Shown: in pieces, positions 52,590-60,989 of the stretch
Numbering within the stretch: the first letter of the stretch is position 1
Layout: each line of letters opens with the position of its first letter
Notes under the pieces: generated by a model
What the model saw: only the letters and a program-made list of their open reading frames with translations
Databases searched by the model: none
What the model was told of the DNA's origin: nothing
Made by a program: the position numbers and the translations under genes
Assembly: GCA_902802585.1 (NCBI GenBank)
Contig: CADCMR010000010.1
Span: 4,891 to 68,890 of the forward strand
From: an uncultured bacterium
GTDB lineage: Bacteria; Verrucomicrobiota; Lentisphaeria; Victivallales; UBA1829
Direction of reading: 5' to 3'
DNA length: 64,000 nucleotides

Positions 52590-53057
52590 ATGCCATACAT
52601 CATTTCCAGCGGCGACGGCAACGACGTCATCTGGGCGAATTCGGGCGACAACCAGCTGTTCGGCGACGCCGGGGACGACCGCATCGTCGGCGCGTCCGGC
52701 TACGATTTCATCGTGGGCGGGATCGGAAATGACCGCATGCATGGCGGCGGAGGCGACGACATCTTCGCGTTCTGCGAGAACTGGGGCGAGGACACCGTGG
52801 AACAGCTCGCGGACGGCTCGGTCCTGCTGTGGTTCGCATCCGGCAGTGAAGAGAACTGGAACGAATCCACGCTGACCTACACGGACGGCGAAAACAGTGT
52901 CAGGGTCTCCGGCGTCACCGAGGACAGAATCACGCTCAAGTTCGGCAACGACTGGTCCATGCTCTACACGGAGGTGGAGCTGGCGGGCGGATTCCTGGAG
53001 CTCACTTCGCGGCGCATCTTCGAGGAGTCCGACGAAGGAATGCTGGCCGGCGTATAA
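52590..53057 (+). CDS. small RTX (hemolysin-type Ca2+-binding) protein
   Basis: A 155-aa acidic protein starting MPYIISSGDGNDVIWANSG. RTX nonapeptides follow from the start: GDGNDVIWA, SGDNQLFGD, AGDDRIVGA, GIGNDRMHG, GGGDDIFAF. They form a calcium-bound beta-roll over ~8-65. The remaining ~90 residues form the C-terminal domain often found after RTX repeats (VLLWFASGSEENW, VTEDRITLKFG). There is no signal peptide, as expected for type I secretion. CTGAGGAGC precedes the start. The opening YIISSG resembles the YIVSSG of the preceding giant protein. Confidence 0.85.
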   Translation: MPYIISSGDGNDVIWANSGDNQLFGDAGDDRIVGASGYDFIVGGIGNDRMHGGGGDDIFAFCENWGEDTVEQLADGSVLLWFASGSEENWNESTLTYTDGENSVRVSGVTEDRITLKFGNDWSMLYTEVELAGGFLELTSRRIFEESDEGMLAGV

Positions 53058-53100
53058 AGGAAGGCGCCGCCGCCCCAACGAGGAGAAATGCGCCGAAGGA

Positions 53101-53132
53101 AAGCCCCCGGACTGTTTCCAGCACGGGGGCTT
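53101..53132. terminator. hairpin between convergent RTX and permease genes
   Basis: Arms AAGCCCCC and GGGGGCTT. On the minus strand TTTCC follows and on the plus strand GTCTGT, so it may work in both directions, more weakly on the plus strand. Confidence 0.6.
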
Positions 53133-53201
53133 GTCTGTATAGGTCCGAAGGACTCATATTGTGCACGGGCATCAGCCGCGCACTGTATCGGCACTACAGT
53201 G

Positions 53202-54320
53202 TTACGCGACGGATTTGCGGAAGCGGTTCAGCGAGAGCGAGAAGAGCGCCGCGCCGATGAGGAAGAGCTTCAGGAACGGTTTCCACATGGCTTCGATCCC
53301 CGCGCCGCGGAACAGAATGCCCTGCGTGATGTCCACGAAGTGGGTCGTCGGCGCAAACTGCATGACCTTCTGCACCCAGACGGGCATGCTTTCCTGCGGA
53401 GTGGAACTGCCGGAGAGCATCTGCAGCGGCATCAGGACCAGAATGATCAGGAGGCCGAGCTGGGGCATGTTCTGGGACATGCACGCGAGGAAGATGCCGA
53501 GGGACGTCAGCGCAAAGAGATAGAGCGCCATTCCGAACGCGAAGAGCGCATAGGAGCCCGCGAGCGGGATCCCGAGGTGGATCCTGACGACCAGGAAGAG
53601 ACCGGTGAGGGCGGCGACCATGACGACCGCCATCATGGACCAGATCTTCGACGCCATGATCTGGAACGGCGTAACGGGCATCACGAGGAGATGCTCCAGC
53701 GTGCCTTTCTCGCGTTCTGTGATAAGCGCCGAGCCAGTAAGGATGATGGCGAGCATGGCGATGTTGTTCGCGAGCTGCATCAGCGCCATGAACCACGAGC
53801 TGTAGAGGTTCGGGTTGTAGCGGTTGCGGACAACAAAGTTCGCGGGGAGCAGGGCGGAGCCGCCCGAATTGTCCTTCACGAACTTCTGCACTTCGCTGGT
53901 GATGATCTGCTGGATGTATCCGGCGCCGGTGAACGCCTGCGACATGCGCGTGGCGTCGACATTGACCTGGACGTCCGGCGACATATTCGCCATCACGTCT
54001 TTCTCGAAGTTGACGGGGAAGACGACGACGAACGTGTATCTGCCCTCGTCCATCGTGCGGTCGATGTCGGCGCGCTGGATGTGCTCGACGGGGAGGAAGA
54101 GCGGAGGCTGGAACGCATCGATGACGTGCTGGGAGAGCTGAGACTGGTCCTCGTCGACGACCGCGATGGCGGCGTCCGCGAAATCCGTCGAGGCGTTGTA
54201 TGCGACAATGACGGCTGCGGTGAAGGAGTAGACGATCAGCGCCATGAGGAGCCAGTCGCGGCAGAGGCTGAGGATCTCCTTCTTCCCGAGCTGAAAGATG
54301 TTTTTGATCGCTTGCATCAT
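53202..54320 (-). CDS. ABC-2 type permease (YhhJ/YbhR-like)
   Basis: A 372-aa inner-membrane protein with one N-terminal transmembrane helix (~25-45), a large periplasmic domain (~46-175) and five C-terminal helices. The family signature is seen in ITEREKGTLEHLLVMPVTPFQIM and LQMLSGSSTPQESMPVWVQ. It is the last gene of a three-gene exporter operon, 2 bases behind the fused ATPase-permease. Homologues export drugs or envelope components. The substrate here is unknown. Confidence 0.92.
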   Translation of the reverse strand: MMQAIKNIFQLGKKEILSLCRDWLLMALIVYSFTAAVIVAYNASTDFADAAIAVVDEDQSQLSQHVIDAFQPPLFLPVEHIQRADIDRTMDEGRYTFVVVFPVNFEKDVMANMSPDVQVNVDATRMSQAFTGAGYIQQIITSEVQKFVKDNSGGSALLPANFVVRNRYNPNLYSSWFMALMQLANNIAMLAIILTGSALITEREKGTLEHLLVMPVTPFQIMASKIWSMMAVVMVAALTGLFLVVRIHLGIPLAGSYALFAFGMALYLFALTSLGIFLACMSQNMPQLGLLIILVLMPLQMLSGSSTPQESMPVWVQKVMQFAPTTHFVDITQGILFRGAGIEAMWKPFLKLFLIGAALFSLSLNRFRKSVA

Positions 54321-54322
54321 GG

Positions 54323-57106
54323 TCAGGACTCCTGTTTCTTCAGGCAGAGCACGCCGAGGCCGATAATGATCGGGACCGTGATCACCAGGATCATGACTTC
54401 ATGGTGCAGATCCGCGAAGCCGAGCGCCTTGTTGAAGACGCCGCGGCTAATCAGAAGCATGTGCGTGGTGGGGTAGATCTTGCCGATCAGAAGCGCGGCG
54501 CCCTTCTGCGTTTCGACCGGGTTGGTCAGGCCGCAAAGCTGGACCGCGGGAAGCATCGTGCCGAGCATGGTCAGGAAGATCACGGCGATCTGGCTGCGCG
54601 TCACGGAGGACGCCAGCAGGCCGAAGCCCGTGGAGACCACGCAGTAAATGAGCAGCGAGACGATCAGCGTAAGGAAGCTGCCCTTGATCGGGACATCGAA
54701 GATGGTAACTGCCATCACGATCAGCAGGAACGCGCTGACCATGGAGAAGATCAGGTACGGGAACTGCTTGCCGAGCAGGAACTCCATCCGGGTAAGCGGC
54801 GTCACGTACAGGTTGGTAATGGAGCCCATCTCCTTCTCGCGGACGACGGACAGCGCCGCCAGGATGGCGGGAATCATCATCAGCAGGATCGGGATGGTCG
54901 CGGGGACCATGGCGGGCAGGCTCGCCACATCCGGATTGTACCGGTAACGCGTCTGGACGGAAATCTTGTTCATGCCCGAACCGTTGGGCGAACGTTGCGC
55001 GAGGGTGTTCAGCCAGTCGCTGTGAACCATCGACACATAGCCGTTGATGGTTGACGCACGGGTCGGGCTTGCGCCGTCGATCCAGAAGGCGACCTCGGGC
55101 GAATTGCCGTCATCGACGTCCTTGCCGAACTTGGGCGGAAACTCGACCACGACGCTGAGTTCGCCGTTCGCCATGCGCCTGTCGAGGTCCGCATGGTCTT
55201 TCACTTTCGCATGCTGGTCGAAGTACCGCGACCCGGAGAGATTCAGCCCGTAGTTCGTGCTTTTTTCGGACTGGTCGTTGTCGAGGACCGCATACGACAG
55301 GTCCTCCACGTCCATGTTGATGCCGTACCCGATGACGACCATCAGGATCAGCGCGCCGAAGAGCGCGAGCGTGGCGCGGATCGGGTCGCGCATGAGTTCG
55401 AGCTGTTCGCGCCAGTAGCAGGTGTACCAGCGCTGGAAACTGAACTTGGAGCTGAGCCAGCCGAGGAAGCCGTCCTTCTTCGGGGCCTCCTCTTCGGCGG
55501 GCGCGTCGTTCTGGATGCAGGACTCCGTGGCGGCCTTGTTGGATTCCGGATCGGCGTCCTCCAGGCAGCCGATGAACGCCTCTTCGAGCGTGGCGGCGTT
55601 GCGCTGCTCCACGATGTTCGCCGGCGTGTCGCAGACGAGGGAACGGCCGCAGTGCATCAGGGAGATGCGATCGCAGCGCGCGGCCTCGTTCATGAAGTGG
55701 GTCGTGATGAAGATCGTGACCTTGTCTTTCCTCGACAGCTCGATGATGAGCTCCCAGAAGAGGTCGCGGGCGACGGGGTCGACGCCGGAGGTCGGTTCGT
55801 CCAGGATCACGATCTGAGGATTGTGGATGACCGCGGCGGCGAGCGAGAGGCGCTGCTTCAGGCCGAGTGGGAGGTCTTTCGGAAGCGTTTCCTCAATCTC
55901 CTTCAGCTGGAACCGTTCGAGCAGGGCGTCGACGCGTCCGGGTATCTCGTCTTCGGGGATCTGGTACAGGTGGGCATAGAGCACGAGGTTCTGGCGCACG
56001 GTCAGGTCGCCGTAGAGCGAGAAGAGCTGCGTCATGTAGCCGAGCTTCTTACGGATTTCGAGCGAGCCGCCGTTGATGGGGCTGCCGAAGAGCTTCGCGA
56101 CGCCCTCGGTGGCGGGCAGAAGTCCGGTCAGCATGCGCATGGTGGTGGTCTTGCCGCAGCCGTTGGAGCCGAGGAAGCCGAAGATTTCGCCCTTGCGGAT
56201 GCGGAAACTGACGTGGTCGACGGCGGTGAACGTGCCGAAGCGTTTGGTCAGGCCCTCGGCCTCGATGGAGTAGCCGTCGCCCTCGCTGACTTCGAGCGGA
56301 GGCACGACCAGCTCCTTGTGGCCGGAACGCTGTTCTTCCGGCAGCAGCTCGATGAACGCGGCGTCGAGGTTGTCCTTGCCGGTCTTCGTCATCAGCTCGG
56401 CGGGCGTGCCGGTGTCGAGGATCTTGCCGTCGTTCATGGCGATCAGCCAGTCGAACCGCTGCGCCTCGTCCATGTACGCGGTCGCCACGATCACGCTCAT
56501 GTTTTCCTGCGCTTCGCGGATGGAGTCGACCAGGTCCCAGAACTGGCGGCGTGCGAGCGGGTCGACGCCGGTGGTCGGTTCGTCGAGCACGAGCAGGTCG
56601 GGGTCGTGGATCAGCGAGCAGCAGAGTCCGAGCTTTTGCTTCATGCCGCCGGAGAGCTTGCCCGCCGGACGGTTGAGGAAGGGATAGAGGCCGGTGCTTT
56701 TGGTCAGGCGGTCGATCCTGCGGCGGCGTTCGGCGGCGTTGTGGCCGAAAAGACGCGCGAAGAACTGGAGGTTTTCCTCGACCGTGAGCGTGAAATACAG
56801 GTTTTTGCCGAGGCCCTGCGGCATGTACGCGATCTTCGGGCAGACCTTGTTCCGGTGGGCCTTGTCGCGCATGTCGCCGCCCAGGACGCGCAGATCGCCT
56901 TCCTGCATGGCGTGCGACCCGGTCACGAGGGACAGCAGCGTTGATTTGCCCACGCCGTCGGGGCCGATCATGCCGATCAGCTTGCGCGCGGGGATATCGA
57001 GCGTGACATGGTCCAGCGCCAGGGTCTTGCCGTATTTCAGGGCCAGGTTCCGAAAACTGACGACCGGTTCGATGTTCACGCCCTCATGGGAGGGTGAATT
57101 GCTCAT
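54323..57106 (-). CDS. fused ABC ATPase-ATPase-permease (RbbA/YhiH-like)
   Basis: A 927-aa protein. First ATPase (~14-250): Walker A GPDGVGKSTLL, signature LSGGMKQKLGL, Walker B LLVLDEPTTGVD. Second ATPase (~285-510): Walker A GSNGCGKTTTM and Walker B IVILDEPTSGVD, with a degenerate signature LPLGLKQRLSL. A linker leads into an ABC-2 permease half (~560-927) with one helix, a periplasmic loop and five helices (REKEMGSITNLYVTPLTRMEFL). This three-in-one layout is that of E. coli RbbA (about 911 aa). Its start overlaps the HlyD gene by 4 bases. Confidence 0.93.
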   Translation of the reverse strand: MSNSPSHEGVNIEPVVSFRNLALKYGKTLALDHVTLDIPARKLIGMIGPDGVGKSTLLSLVTGSHAMQEGDLRVLGGDMRDKAHRNKVCPKIAYMPQGLGKNLYFTLTVEENLQFFARLFGHNAAERRRRIDRLTKSTGLYPFLNRPAGKLSGGMKQKLGLCCSLIHDPDLLVLDEPTTGVDPLARRQFWDLVDSIREAQENMSVIVATAYMDEAQRFDWLIAMNDGKILDTGTPAELMTKTGKDNLDAAFIELLPEEQRSGHKELVVPPLEVSEGDGYSIEAEGLTKRFGTFTAVDHVSFRIRKGEIFGFLGSNGCGKTTTMRMLTGLLPATEGVAKLFGSPINGGSLEIRKKLGYMTQLFSLYGDLTVRQNLVLYAHLYQIPEDEIPGRVDALLERFQLKEIEETLPKDLPLGLKQRLSLAAAVIHNPQIVILDEPTSGVDPVARDLFWELIIELSRKDKVTIFITTHFMNEAARCDRISLMHCGRSLVCDTPANIVEQRNAATLEEAFIGCLEDADPESNKAATESCIQNDAPAEEEAPKKDGFLGWLSSKFSFQRWYTCYWREQLELMRDPIRATLALFGALILMVVIGYGINMDVEDLSYAVLDNDQSEKSTNYGLNLSGSRYFDQHAKVKDHADLDRRMANGELSVVVEFPPKFGKDVDDGNSPEVAFWIDGASPTRASTINGYVSMVHSDWLNTLAQRSPNGSGMNKISVQTRYRYNPDVASLPAMVPATIPILLMMIPAILAALSVVREKEMGSITNLYVTPLTRMEFLLGKQFPYLIFSMVSAFLLIVMAVTIFDVPIKGSFLTLIVSLLIYCVVSTGFGLLASSVTRSQIAVIFLTMLGTMLPAVQLCGLTNPVETQKGAALLIGKIYPTTHMLLISRGVFNKALGFADLHHEVMILVITVPIIIGLGVLCLKKQES

Positions 57107-58302
57107 TTCGCGGCAGTTCCGTTCGTTTCGGCGAGTTTGTCAGCGGGTTTTTCAGCGGCGTTGGAGACGCGTTCGGGGATGGGGTTGCCCTTCTCTTTCG
57201 GCGTTTTGAGGAATTCCGGCCAGGGCTCCTGGTCGTCGAGGCGGACCCAGGCGACGCCCGGGATACCGGTCTTGACGTATTCGACGTACTGTTTGAGGAG
57301 GGCGGGATCGATCTTCGCCTTCACGCGGAACATGAGTTTCTCGCGTTCCACGCGGGTCTCGACGGACTTCGGCGTGAACTGCGCCACGCTGGCGACGTAG
57401 GAGATGGAGGCGGGGATCGCGACGTCGTCCATGGCGTCGACCACGATGCGGGCGTCCGCGCCGAGGGCGATCTTACCGGCGACCTCTTCGGGGACGAAGA
57501 AGGTCAGGTAGACGTCAGTGAGGTCGACCAGGTTCAGCACGCGGCCGCCGGAGCTGAGGACTTCGCCGACTTCGGCGATGCGGTACTGGATACGGCCGTC
57601 GAGCGGCGCGGTGAGCGTGCTGTCGTCGATGTCGGCCTGGATGCGGTCCGCATCGGCTTTCGCCGCGGTGATGGCGGCTTCGGCCTTGACGATGGCGGCC
57701 TTGTCGGAAACGATCGTGGCCTGGACGCTCTTGATGCTGGCCTCGACGCTCTGGATGTCGGCCTTGGCGGAGTCGACATCCGCCGCCGCGGACTGGTACA
57801 GCGCCTCGTCGTTTTCGAACGTCTGCTGGGAAGTCGCATCCCTTTCCACAAGCTGCTTCGAACGTTCGTAACGGCTCTTCGCGTTGTTGTACGTGCTGGT
57901 CTTCGCGGCGAGCGCGGACTTCGCGGAAGCGAGCGAGGCGTTCGCGGCTGCGAGCGAGGCTTCCTCGACCTGGAGCTGCGCCTTGGCCTGTTCGAGCTCG
58001 GCTTCCTTCACCTTGATCTGCGCATTGGCCTGTTCAAGTTCGGCCGTAAGCGTGTTGATCTGCATCTGGACGAGCGTCTGGCCGCCCTTCACGTAGTCGC
58101 CTTCGTCGACCAGAAGCTGTTCGATCTTGCCCGCAAGCTTGGCGGCGATATTGATCTCGGTCGCTTCGAGACGACCGTTGCCGGAGGCGAACGCGGGATT
58201 CCTGTAGATTGCCTCTTCGCGGTAGGATTTGATGAGGTACCAGGTCATGCCGATGGCGGCGATAACGAGGAGCGAGATGATGATTTTTTTCATGTTGAAC
58301 AT
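57103..58302 (-). CDS. HlyD/YhiI-type membrane fusion protein
   Basis: About 399 residues. It has an N-terminal transmembrane anchor (MFNMKKIIISLLVIAAIGMTW), a lipoyl-like half (EINIAAKLAGKIEQLLVDEGDYVKGG), a long alpha-helical hairpin (~75-215, Ala/Glu/Lys-rich) and a second lipoyl half (STLTAPLDGRIQYRIAEVGEVLSSGG). A beta-barrel domain follows (VYLTFFVPEEVAGKIALG). It links the inner-membrane ABC pump to the outer membrane. The start at 58302 has AAAGGA about 12 bases upstream. It heads the operon. No TolC is in the window. Confidence 0.92.
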   Translation of the reverse strand: MFNMKKIIISLLVIAAIGMTWYLIKSYREEAIYRNPAFASGNGRLEATEINIAAKLAGKIEQLLVDEGDYVKGGQTLVQMQINTLTAELEQANAQIKVKEAELEQAKAQLQVEEASLAAANASLASAKSALAAKTSTYNNAKSRYERSKQLVERDATSQQTFENDEALYQSAAADVDSAKADIQSVEASIKSVQATIVSDKAAIVKAEAAITAAKADADRIQADIDDSTLTAPLDGRIQYRIAEVGEVLSSGGRVLNLVDLTDVYLTFFVPEEVAGKIALGADARIVVDAMDDVAIPASISYVASVAQFTPKSVETRVEREKLMFRVKAKIDPALLKQYVEYVKTGIPGVAWVRLDDQEPWPEFLKTPKEKGNPIPERVSNAAEKPADKLAETNGTAAK

Positions 58303-58366
58303 GGTTTGGGGGATCCTTTCCCGTTTGTTCAGTTGTTCTTTGATTAGATTGCAAAAATCATCAAAT

Positions 58367-58395
58367 AATATACATCCGAAATGCCTTCTTTTCAA
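58367..58395 (-). promoter_or_regulatory. candidate promoter of the exporter operon
   Basis: On the minus strand TTGAAA, 17 bases and TATATT, 65 bases ahead of the HlyD-like start. Confidence 0.65.
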
Positions 58396-58533
58396 GTCGA
58401 CTTCGCGCGTTTTTCAAAACACTATAAAGGAAAAACGGCGAACACAGGAGCGAAGAAGGCATGAGGAGTCCCCCTTTTCTTCCGGGGACAAAAACAGACT
58501 GTAGCGGGCGGTCAGTTTCAGGCGCACAGCCGG

Positions 58534-59751
58534 TCAGTGACCGGGAGAGGAAGGCGCAATGGGGACGTACCCGGTTTCCTCCACGAGCTTCTGACCTTCC
58601 GGCGAAAGCATGAAATCAACAATCTTCCGCACGTTTTCGGGACGCGGACGCGCCGTGACCATGTACACCGTCACGACCAGGGGATAGGAGCCGTCGCGGA
58701 TGTTCTCGACGGTCGGCGCGACGCCGTCGACGGAGAGCAGCCTGATCTGGTTGTTCCGCAGCATCTCCGTGGAATAGTAGCGGAACGAAAACCCGAGGGC
58801 TGCGCGGAAGTTCCGGTAATTCGCCGTGTCGTTGATGATGTCGCCCATGCCGCCGATCCGGTCCTCCTTCAAGGGCGGCATGATCGGCGTGTCGCCCATG
58901 AGCTTCTGAAGCGTCGTCTGGCTGCCGCTGCCCTCGTTGCGCTGGAACGGGATGATCTTCGTACTCTGCGGCGCGCCGACTTCCTTCCAGTCCGTGATCT
59001 TCCCGTTGTAAATTCCCCTGATCTGCTCCGTCGTCAGGTTGCCGACCGGATTGTCCGCGTTGACGAAAAAGACGAAGGCGTCCATGCAGAACGGCGTCAG
59101 CTCGTATTTCACCCCGGCGGCGGTCGCCTCTTCAGTTTGTTTTTTCGACGGCGCCAGCGCGAAAATCAGGTCGCGTTCCCCGTTCAGCAGTTCCTTGTAG
59201 ATGACGTCCGACCCGTCCCTAGAGACATACTCATACATGTGATAATCCTGAAAAAGGCTTGCCGGGTACATCTCCTGGACCATGGCGGCGTAAATCGGAT
59301 AAAGCGCATACGCGCCGTTCAGTCGCGGGAATCCCTCGGCGGTATTCATCGCGTATTCCTCTGGGATCCGCACCTTCACGAGCTTGTTCCCCTCCAGAAA
59401 CGGCCTGTAGTCATGCCAGTTCACTTTCTGCGTCATCACCGGATAACGGTCGACCGTCCACCAGAAATATGCGCGGAACATGCAGAAACTCGCGATGCAG
59501 ACGAGCACGATGCAGCCGGAAATCCATTTGACAAGCTTTGCACGAAACGTGCATCCGCCAAGATAAATGAGCAGGCTCGGGATCAGCACGTTCCAGACTG
59601 GAAGATAAACATCTCTGCGAGGGGACGAAAGAGAGATGAAGAAACCGCCCAGCGCCCAAACGACAAAAAGCACGGGCGCAACGGCGCACCCCAGCACCAG
59701 CTTATTGGTCACAGGGGTGCTCCAATGAGGTTTTTCCGCGTTGTCCGGCAT
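58534..59751 (-). CDS. membrane-anchored PstS-like substrate-binding protein
   Basis: A 405-aa protein. Three N-terminal transmembrane helices (~18-38, ~50-68, ~75-95) are followed by a periplasmic-binding domain (~105-400) of the phosphate-binding (PstS) type. Motifs are RDGSDVIYKELLNGERDLIFA, TPFCMDAFVFFVNADNPV, LTTEQIRGIYNGKITDWKEVG and FQRNEGSGSQTTLQKLMGD. No transporter subunits (pstCAB) or phoU lie nearby. Helices fused to the binding domain hint at a sensor or scavenging role instead of simple uptake. Confidence 0.85.
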   Translation of the reverse strand: MPDNAEKPHWSTPVTNKLVLGCAVAPVLFVVWALGGFFISLSSPRRDVYLPVWNVLIPSLLIYLGGCTFRAKLVKWISGCIVLVCIASFCMFRAYFWWTVDRYPVMTQKVNWHDYRPFLEGNKLVKVRIPEEYAMNTAEGFPRLNGAYALYPIYAAMVQEMYPASLFQDYHMYEYVSRDGSDVIYKELLNGERDLIFALAPSKKQTEEATAAGVKYELTPFCMDAFVFFVNADNPVGNLTTEQIRGIYNGKITDWKEVGAPQSTKIIPFQRNEGSGSQTTLQKLMGDTPIMPPLKEDRIGGMGDIINDTANYRNFRAALGFSFRYYSTEMLRNNQIRLLSVDGVAPTVENIRDGSYPLVVTVYMVTARPRPENVRKIVDFMLSPEGQKLVEETGYVPIAPSSPGH

Positions 59752-59862
59752 GATCGTCTCCTTCGATTATTGATTGTTTTCCAATACGCACAAATATATC
59801 ATGGTCTTTCCGTTTTGCAAGCGTGAGATAAAAAACCTGTGGCTTGTCGATCTCCGCTCCGG

Positions 59863-60573
59863 TCAGTATCCGAGGCGACGCAACGATTCCTGCGCGAGCG
59901 GGTTCCCCAGAGCGGCGGCGCGGCGGAACCACCTGACCGACATCTCCTCGTCCTTCGGTACGCCCTTCCCCAGCATATAGCACACGCCGACCTTGGTCAT
60001 GCCGTTCGTATCGTCCTGGTCTGCGGCATTGCGGAACCACTTGAGCGCCTCCGCATCGTCCATCGGCACGCCCTCCCCCGAGAAATAGCAGGAGCCGAGG
60101 TTGCACATGCCTTCGGTACAGCCCAGTTCGGCGGATTTGCGGAACCATTTGACCGCCTCCGCCTTGTCCTGTTTCACGCCCTTCCCCTCCGAATAGCACA
60201 TGCCGAGGTCGCACAGCGCGACCGGGTCGTTCTGTTCGGCGGATTTGCAAATCCAAAAGAAGCCTTCCACCTCATCCGTCTTCACGCCGTCCCCGAACAG
60301 CAGGCACATGCCAAGTTCGCGTTGCGCCTGGGCATGTCCGCGCGCGGCGGCGCGGCGGTAATAACCGATGCCTTTCGCCTTGTCCTGAGTCGTGCCGACC
60401 CCCGTCATATACCGATAGCCGCGCATGAAACACACTCCGGCGACCACTTCATTGGCTTGCGAAAGAAACAGAAGAAATGATCCGGCGGTTATGCCGATCA
60501 GGACGAGCGCCGATACCGCCGCGATTCCGATGATCCACGTCCGTTTGCGCCGGGTCCGTTTTTCCTGTTCCAT
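59863..60573 (-). CDS. membrane-anchored Sel1-repeat protein
   Basis: About 236 residues. A short basic N-terminus is followed by a transmembrane helix (~14-36, TWIIGIAAVSALVLIGITAG) and five Sel1 repeats (GIGYYRRAAARGHAQAQREL, FFWICKSAEQNDPVALCDL, AVKWFRKSAELGCTEGMCNL, ALKWFRNAADQDDTNGMTKV, SVRWFRRAAALGNPLAQESL). The repeat solenoid is probably outside the cytoplasm. The start at 60573 has GGAGG upstream. It is the second Sel1 protein in the window. Confidence 0.87.
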   Translation of the reverse strand: MEQEKRTRRKRTWIIGIAAVSALVLIGITAGSFLLFLSQANEVVAGVCFMRGYRYMTGVGTTQDKAKGIGYYRRAAARGHAQAQRELGMCLLFGDGVKTDEVEGFFWICKSAEQNDPVALCDLGMCYSEGKGVKQDKAEAVKWFRKSAELGCTEGMCNLGSCYFSGEGVPMDDAEALKWFRNAADQDDTNGMTKVGVCYMLGKGVPKDEEMSVRWFRRAAALGNPLAQESLRRLGY

Positions 60574-60630
60574 TGTGAGCCTCCGCGGGTTGTGCTGCAT
60601 TCAGTACGTCTAACATTATTTTGTTTTAGC

Positions 60631-60659
60631 ACTATAGCACAGTTTCTTTTTATTGTCAA
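60631..60659 (-). promoter_or_regulatory. strong sigma70 promoter of the Sel1 gene
   Basis: On the minus strand a perfect TTGACA, 17 bases and TATAGT, 58 bases before the start codon. It is the best match to consensus in the window. Confidence 0.75.
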
Positions 60660-60673
60660 GCAGATACAGCGCA

Positions 60674-60756
60674 TTTTGGAACATTTTTCCATTGTTTTTA
60701 CCCTAGTTTTGGAACATTTTTCCATTGTTTTTACCCTGGTTTTGGAACATTTTTCC
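60674..60756. repeat. 33-base tandem direct repeat (2.5 copies)
   Basis: Two full units (60674-60706, 60707-60739) differ at one base near their ends (CCCTAG/CCCTGG). A third partial unit of 17 bases follows. The unit begins TTTTGGAACATTTTTCC. It lies directly behind the -35 box of the Sel1 promoter. Repeats of this kind can be operators or slippage products. Confidence 0.85.
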
Positions 60757-60822
60757 GGAAGGGGCACCGTTCTTTTTCGCGGTTCGGGCGCCCGCCGCTG
60801 GATTCTGTACTACGTTAATTTC

Positions 60823-60895
60823 ACGTTACGGGCGGTGTTTTTCCTTTCTTTTCTACAAGAAACCTCGTGTCCCGTGCTTGTTTTTTTCGTAACGT
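60823..60895. promoter_or_regulatory. separated inverted repeat ACGTTACG/CGTAACGT
   Basis: ACGTTACG at 60823-60830 and its exact complement CGTAACGT at 60888-60895. The second copy lies in the spacer of the alpha-galactosidase promoter. A dimeric or looping regulator could bind the pair. Confidence 0.35.
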
Positions 60896-60905
60896 ATGAT
60901 ATATT
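60878..60905 (+). promoter_or_regulatory. candidate promoter of the alpha-galactosidase gene
   Basis: TTGTTT, 16 bases and TATATT, about 85 bases before the start codon. Confidence 0.5.
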
Positions 60906-60989
60906 TCTACCAAATATTGCCTAAATGAATTGCGCCGCGACCTGAACTCACGGCGTGCACCATCCCCTCAAAACATAAGGAATACGACC

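Larger units (their letters stand above)
60601..60989. other. divergent intergenic region with tandem repeats and promoters
   Basis: 389 bases between the Sel1 gene (minus) and the alpha-galactosidase gene (plus). It holds a minus-strand promoter, a 33-base tandem repeat, an inverted repeat pair and a plus-strand promoter, listed separately. No gene is seen. Confidence 0.7.

Noticed and set aside
60674..60756. Possible CRISPR array
   Set aside because: The 33-base units abut each other with no spacers, and no cas genes are present.
60498..60767. Small minus-strand frame reading MEKCSKTRVKT repeats
   Set aside because: It arises from the 33-base repeat being a multiple of three. It overlaps the promoter and the Sel1 gene in another frame and has no ribosome site.
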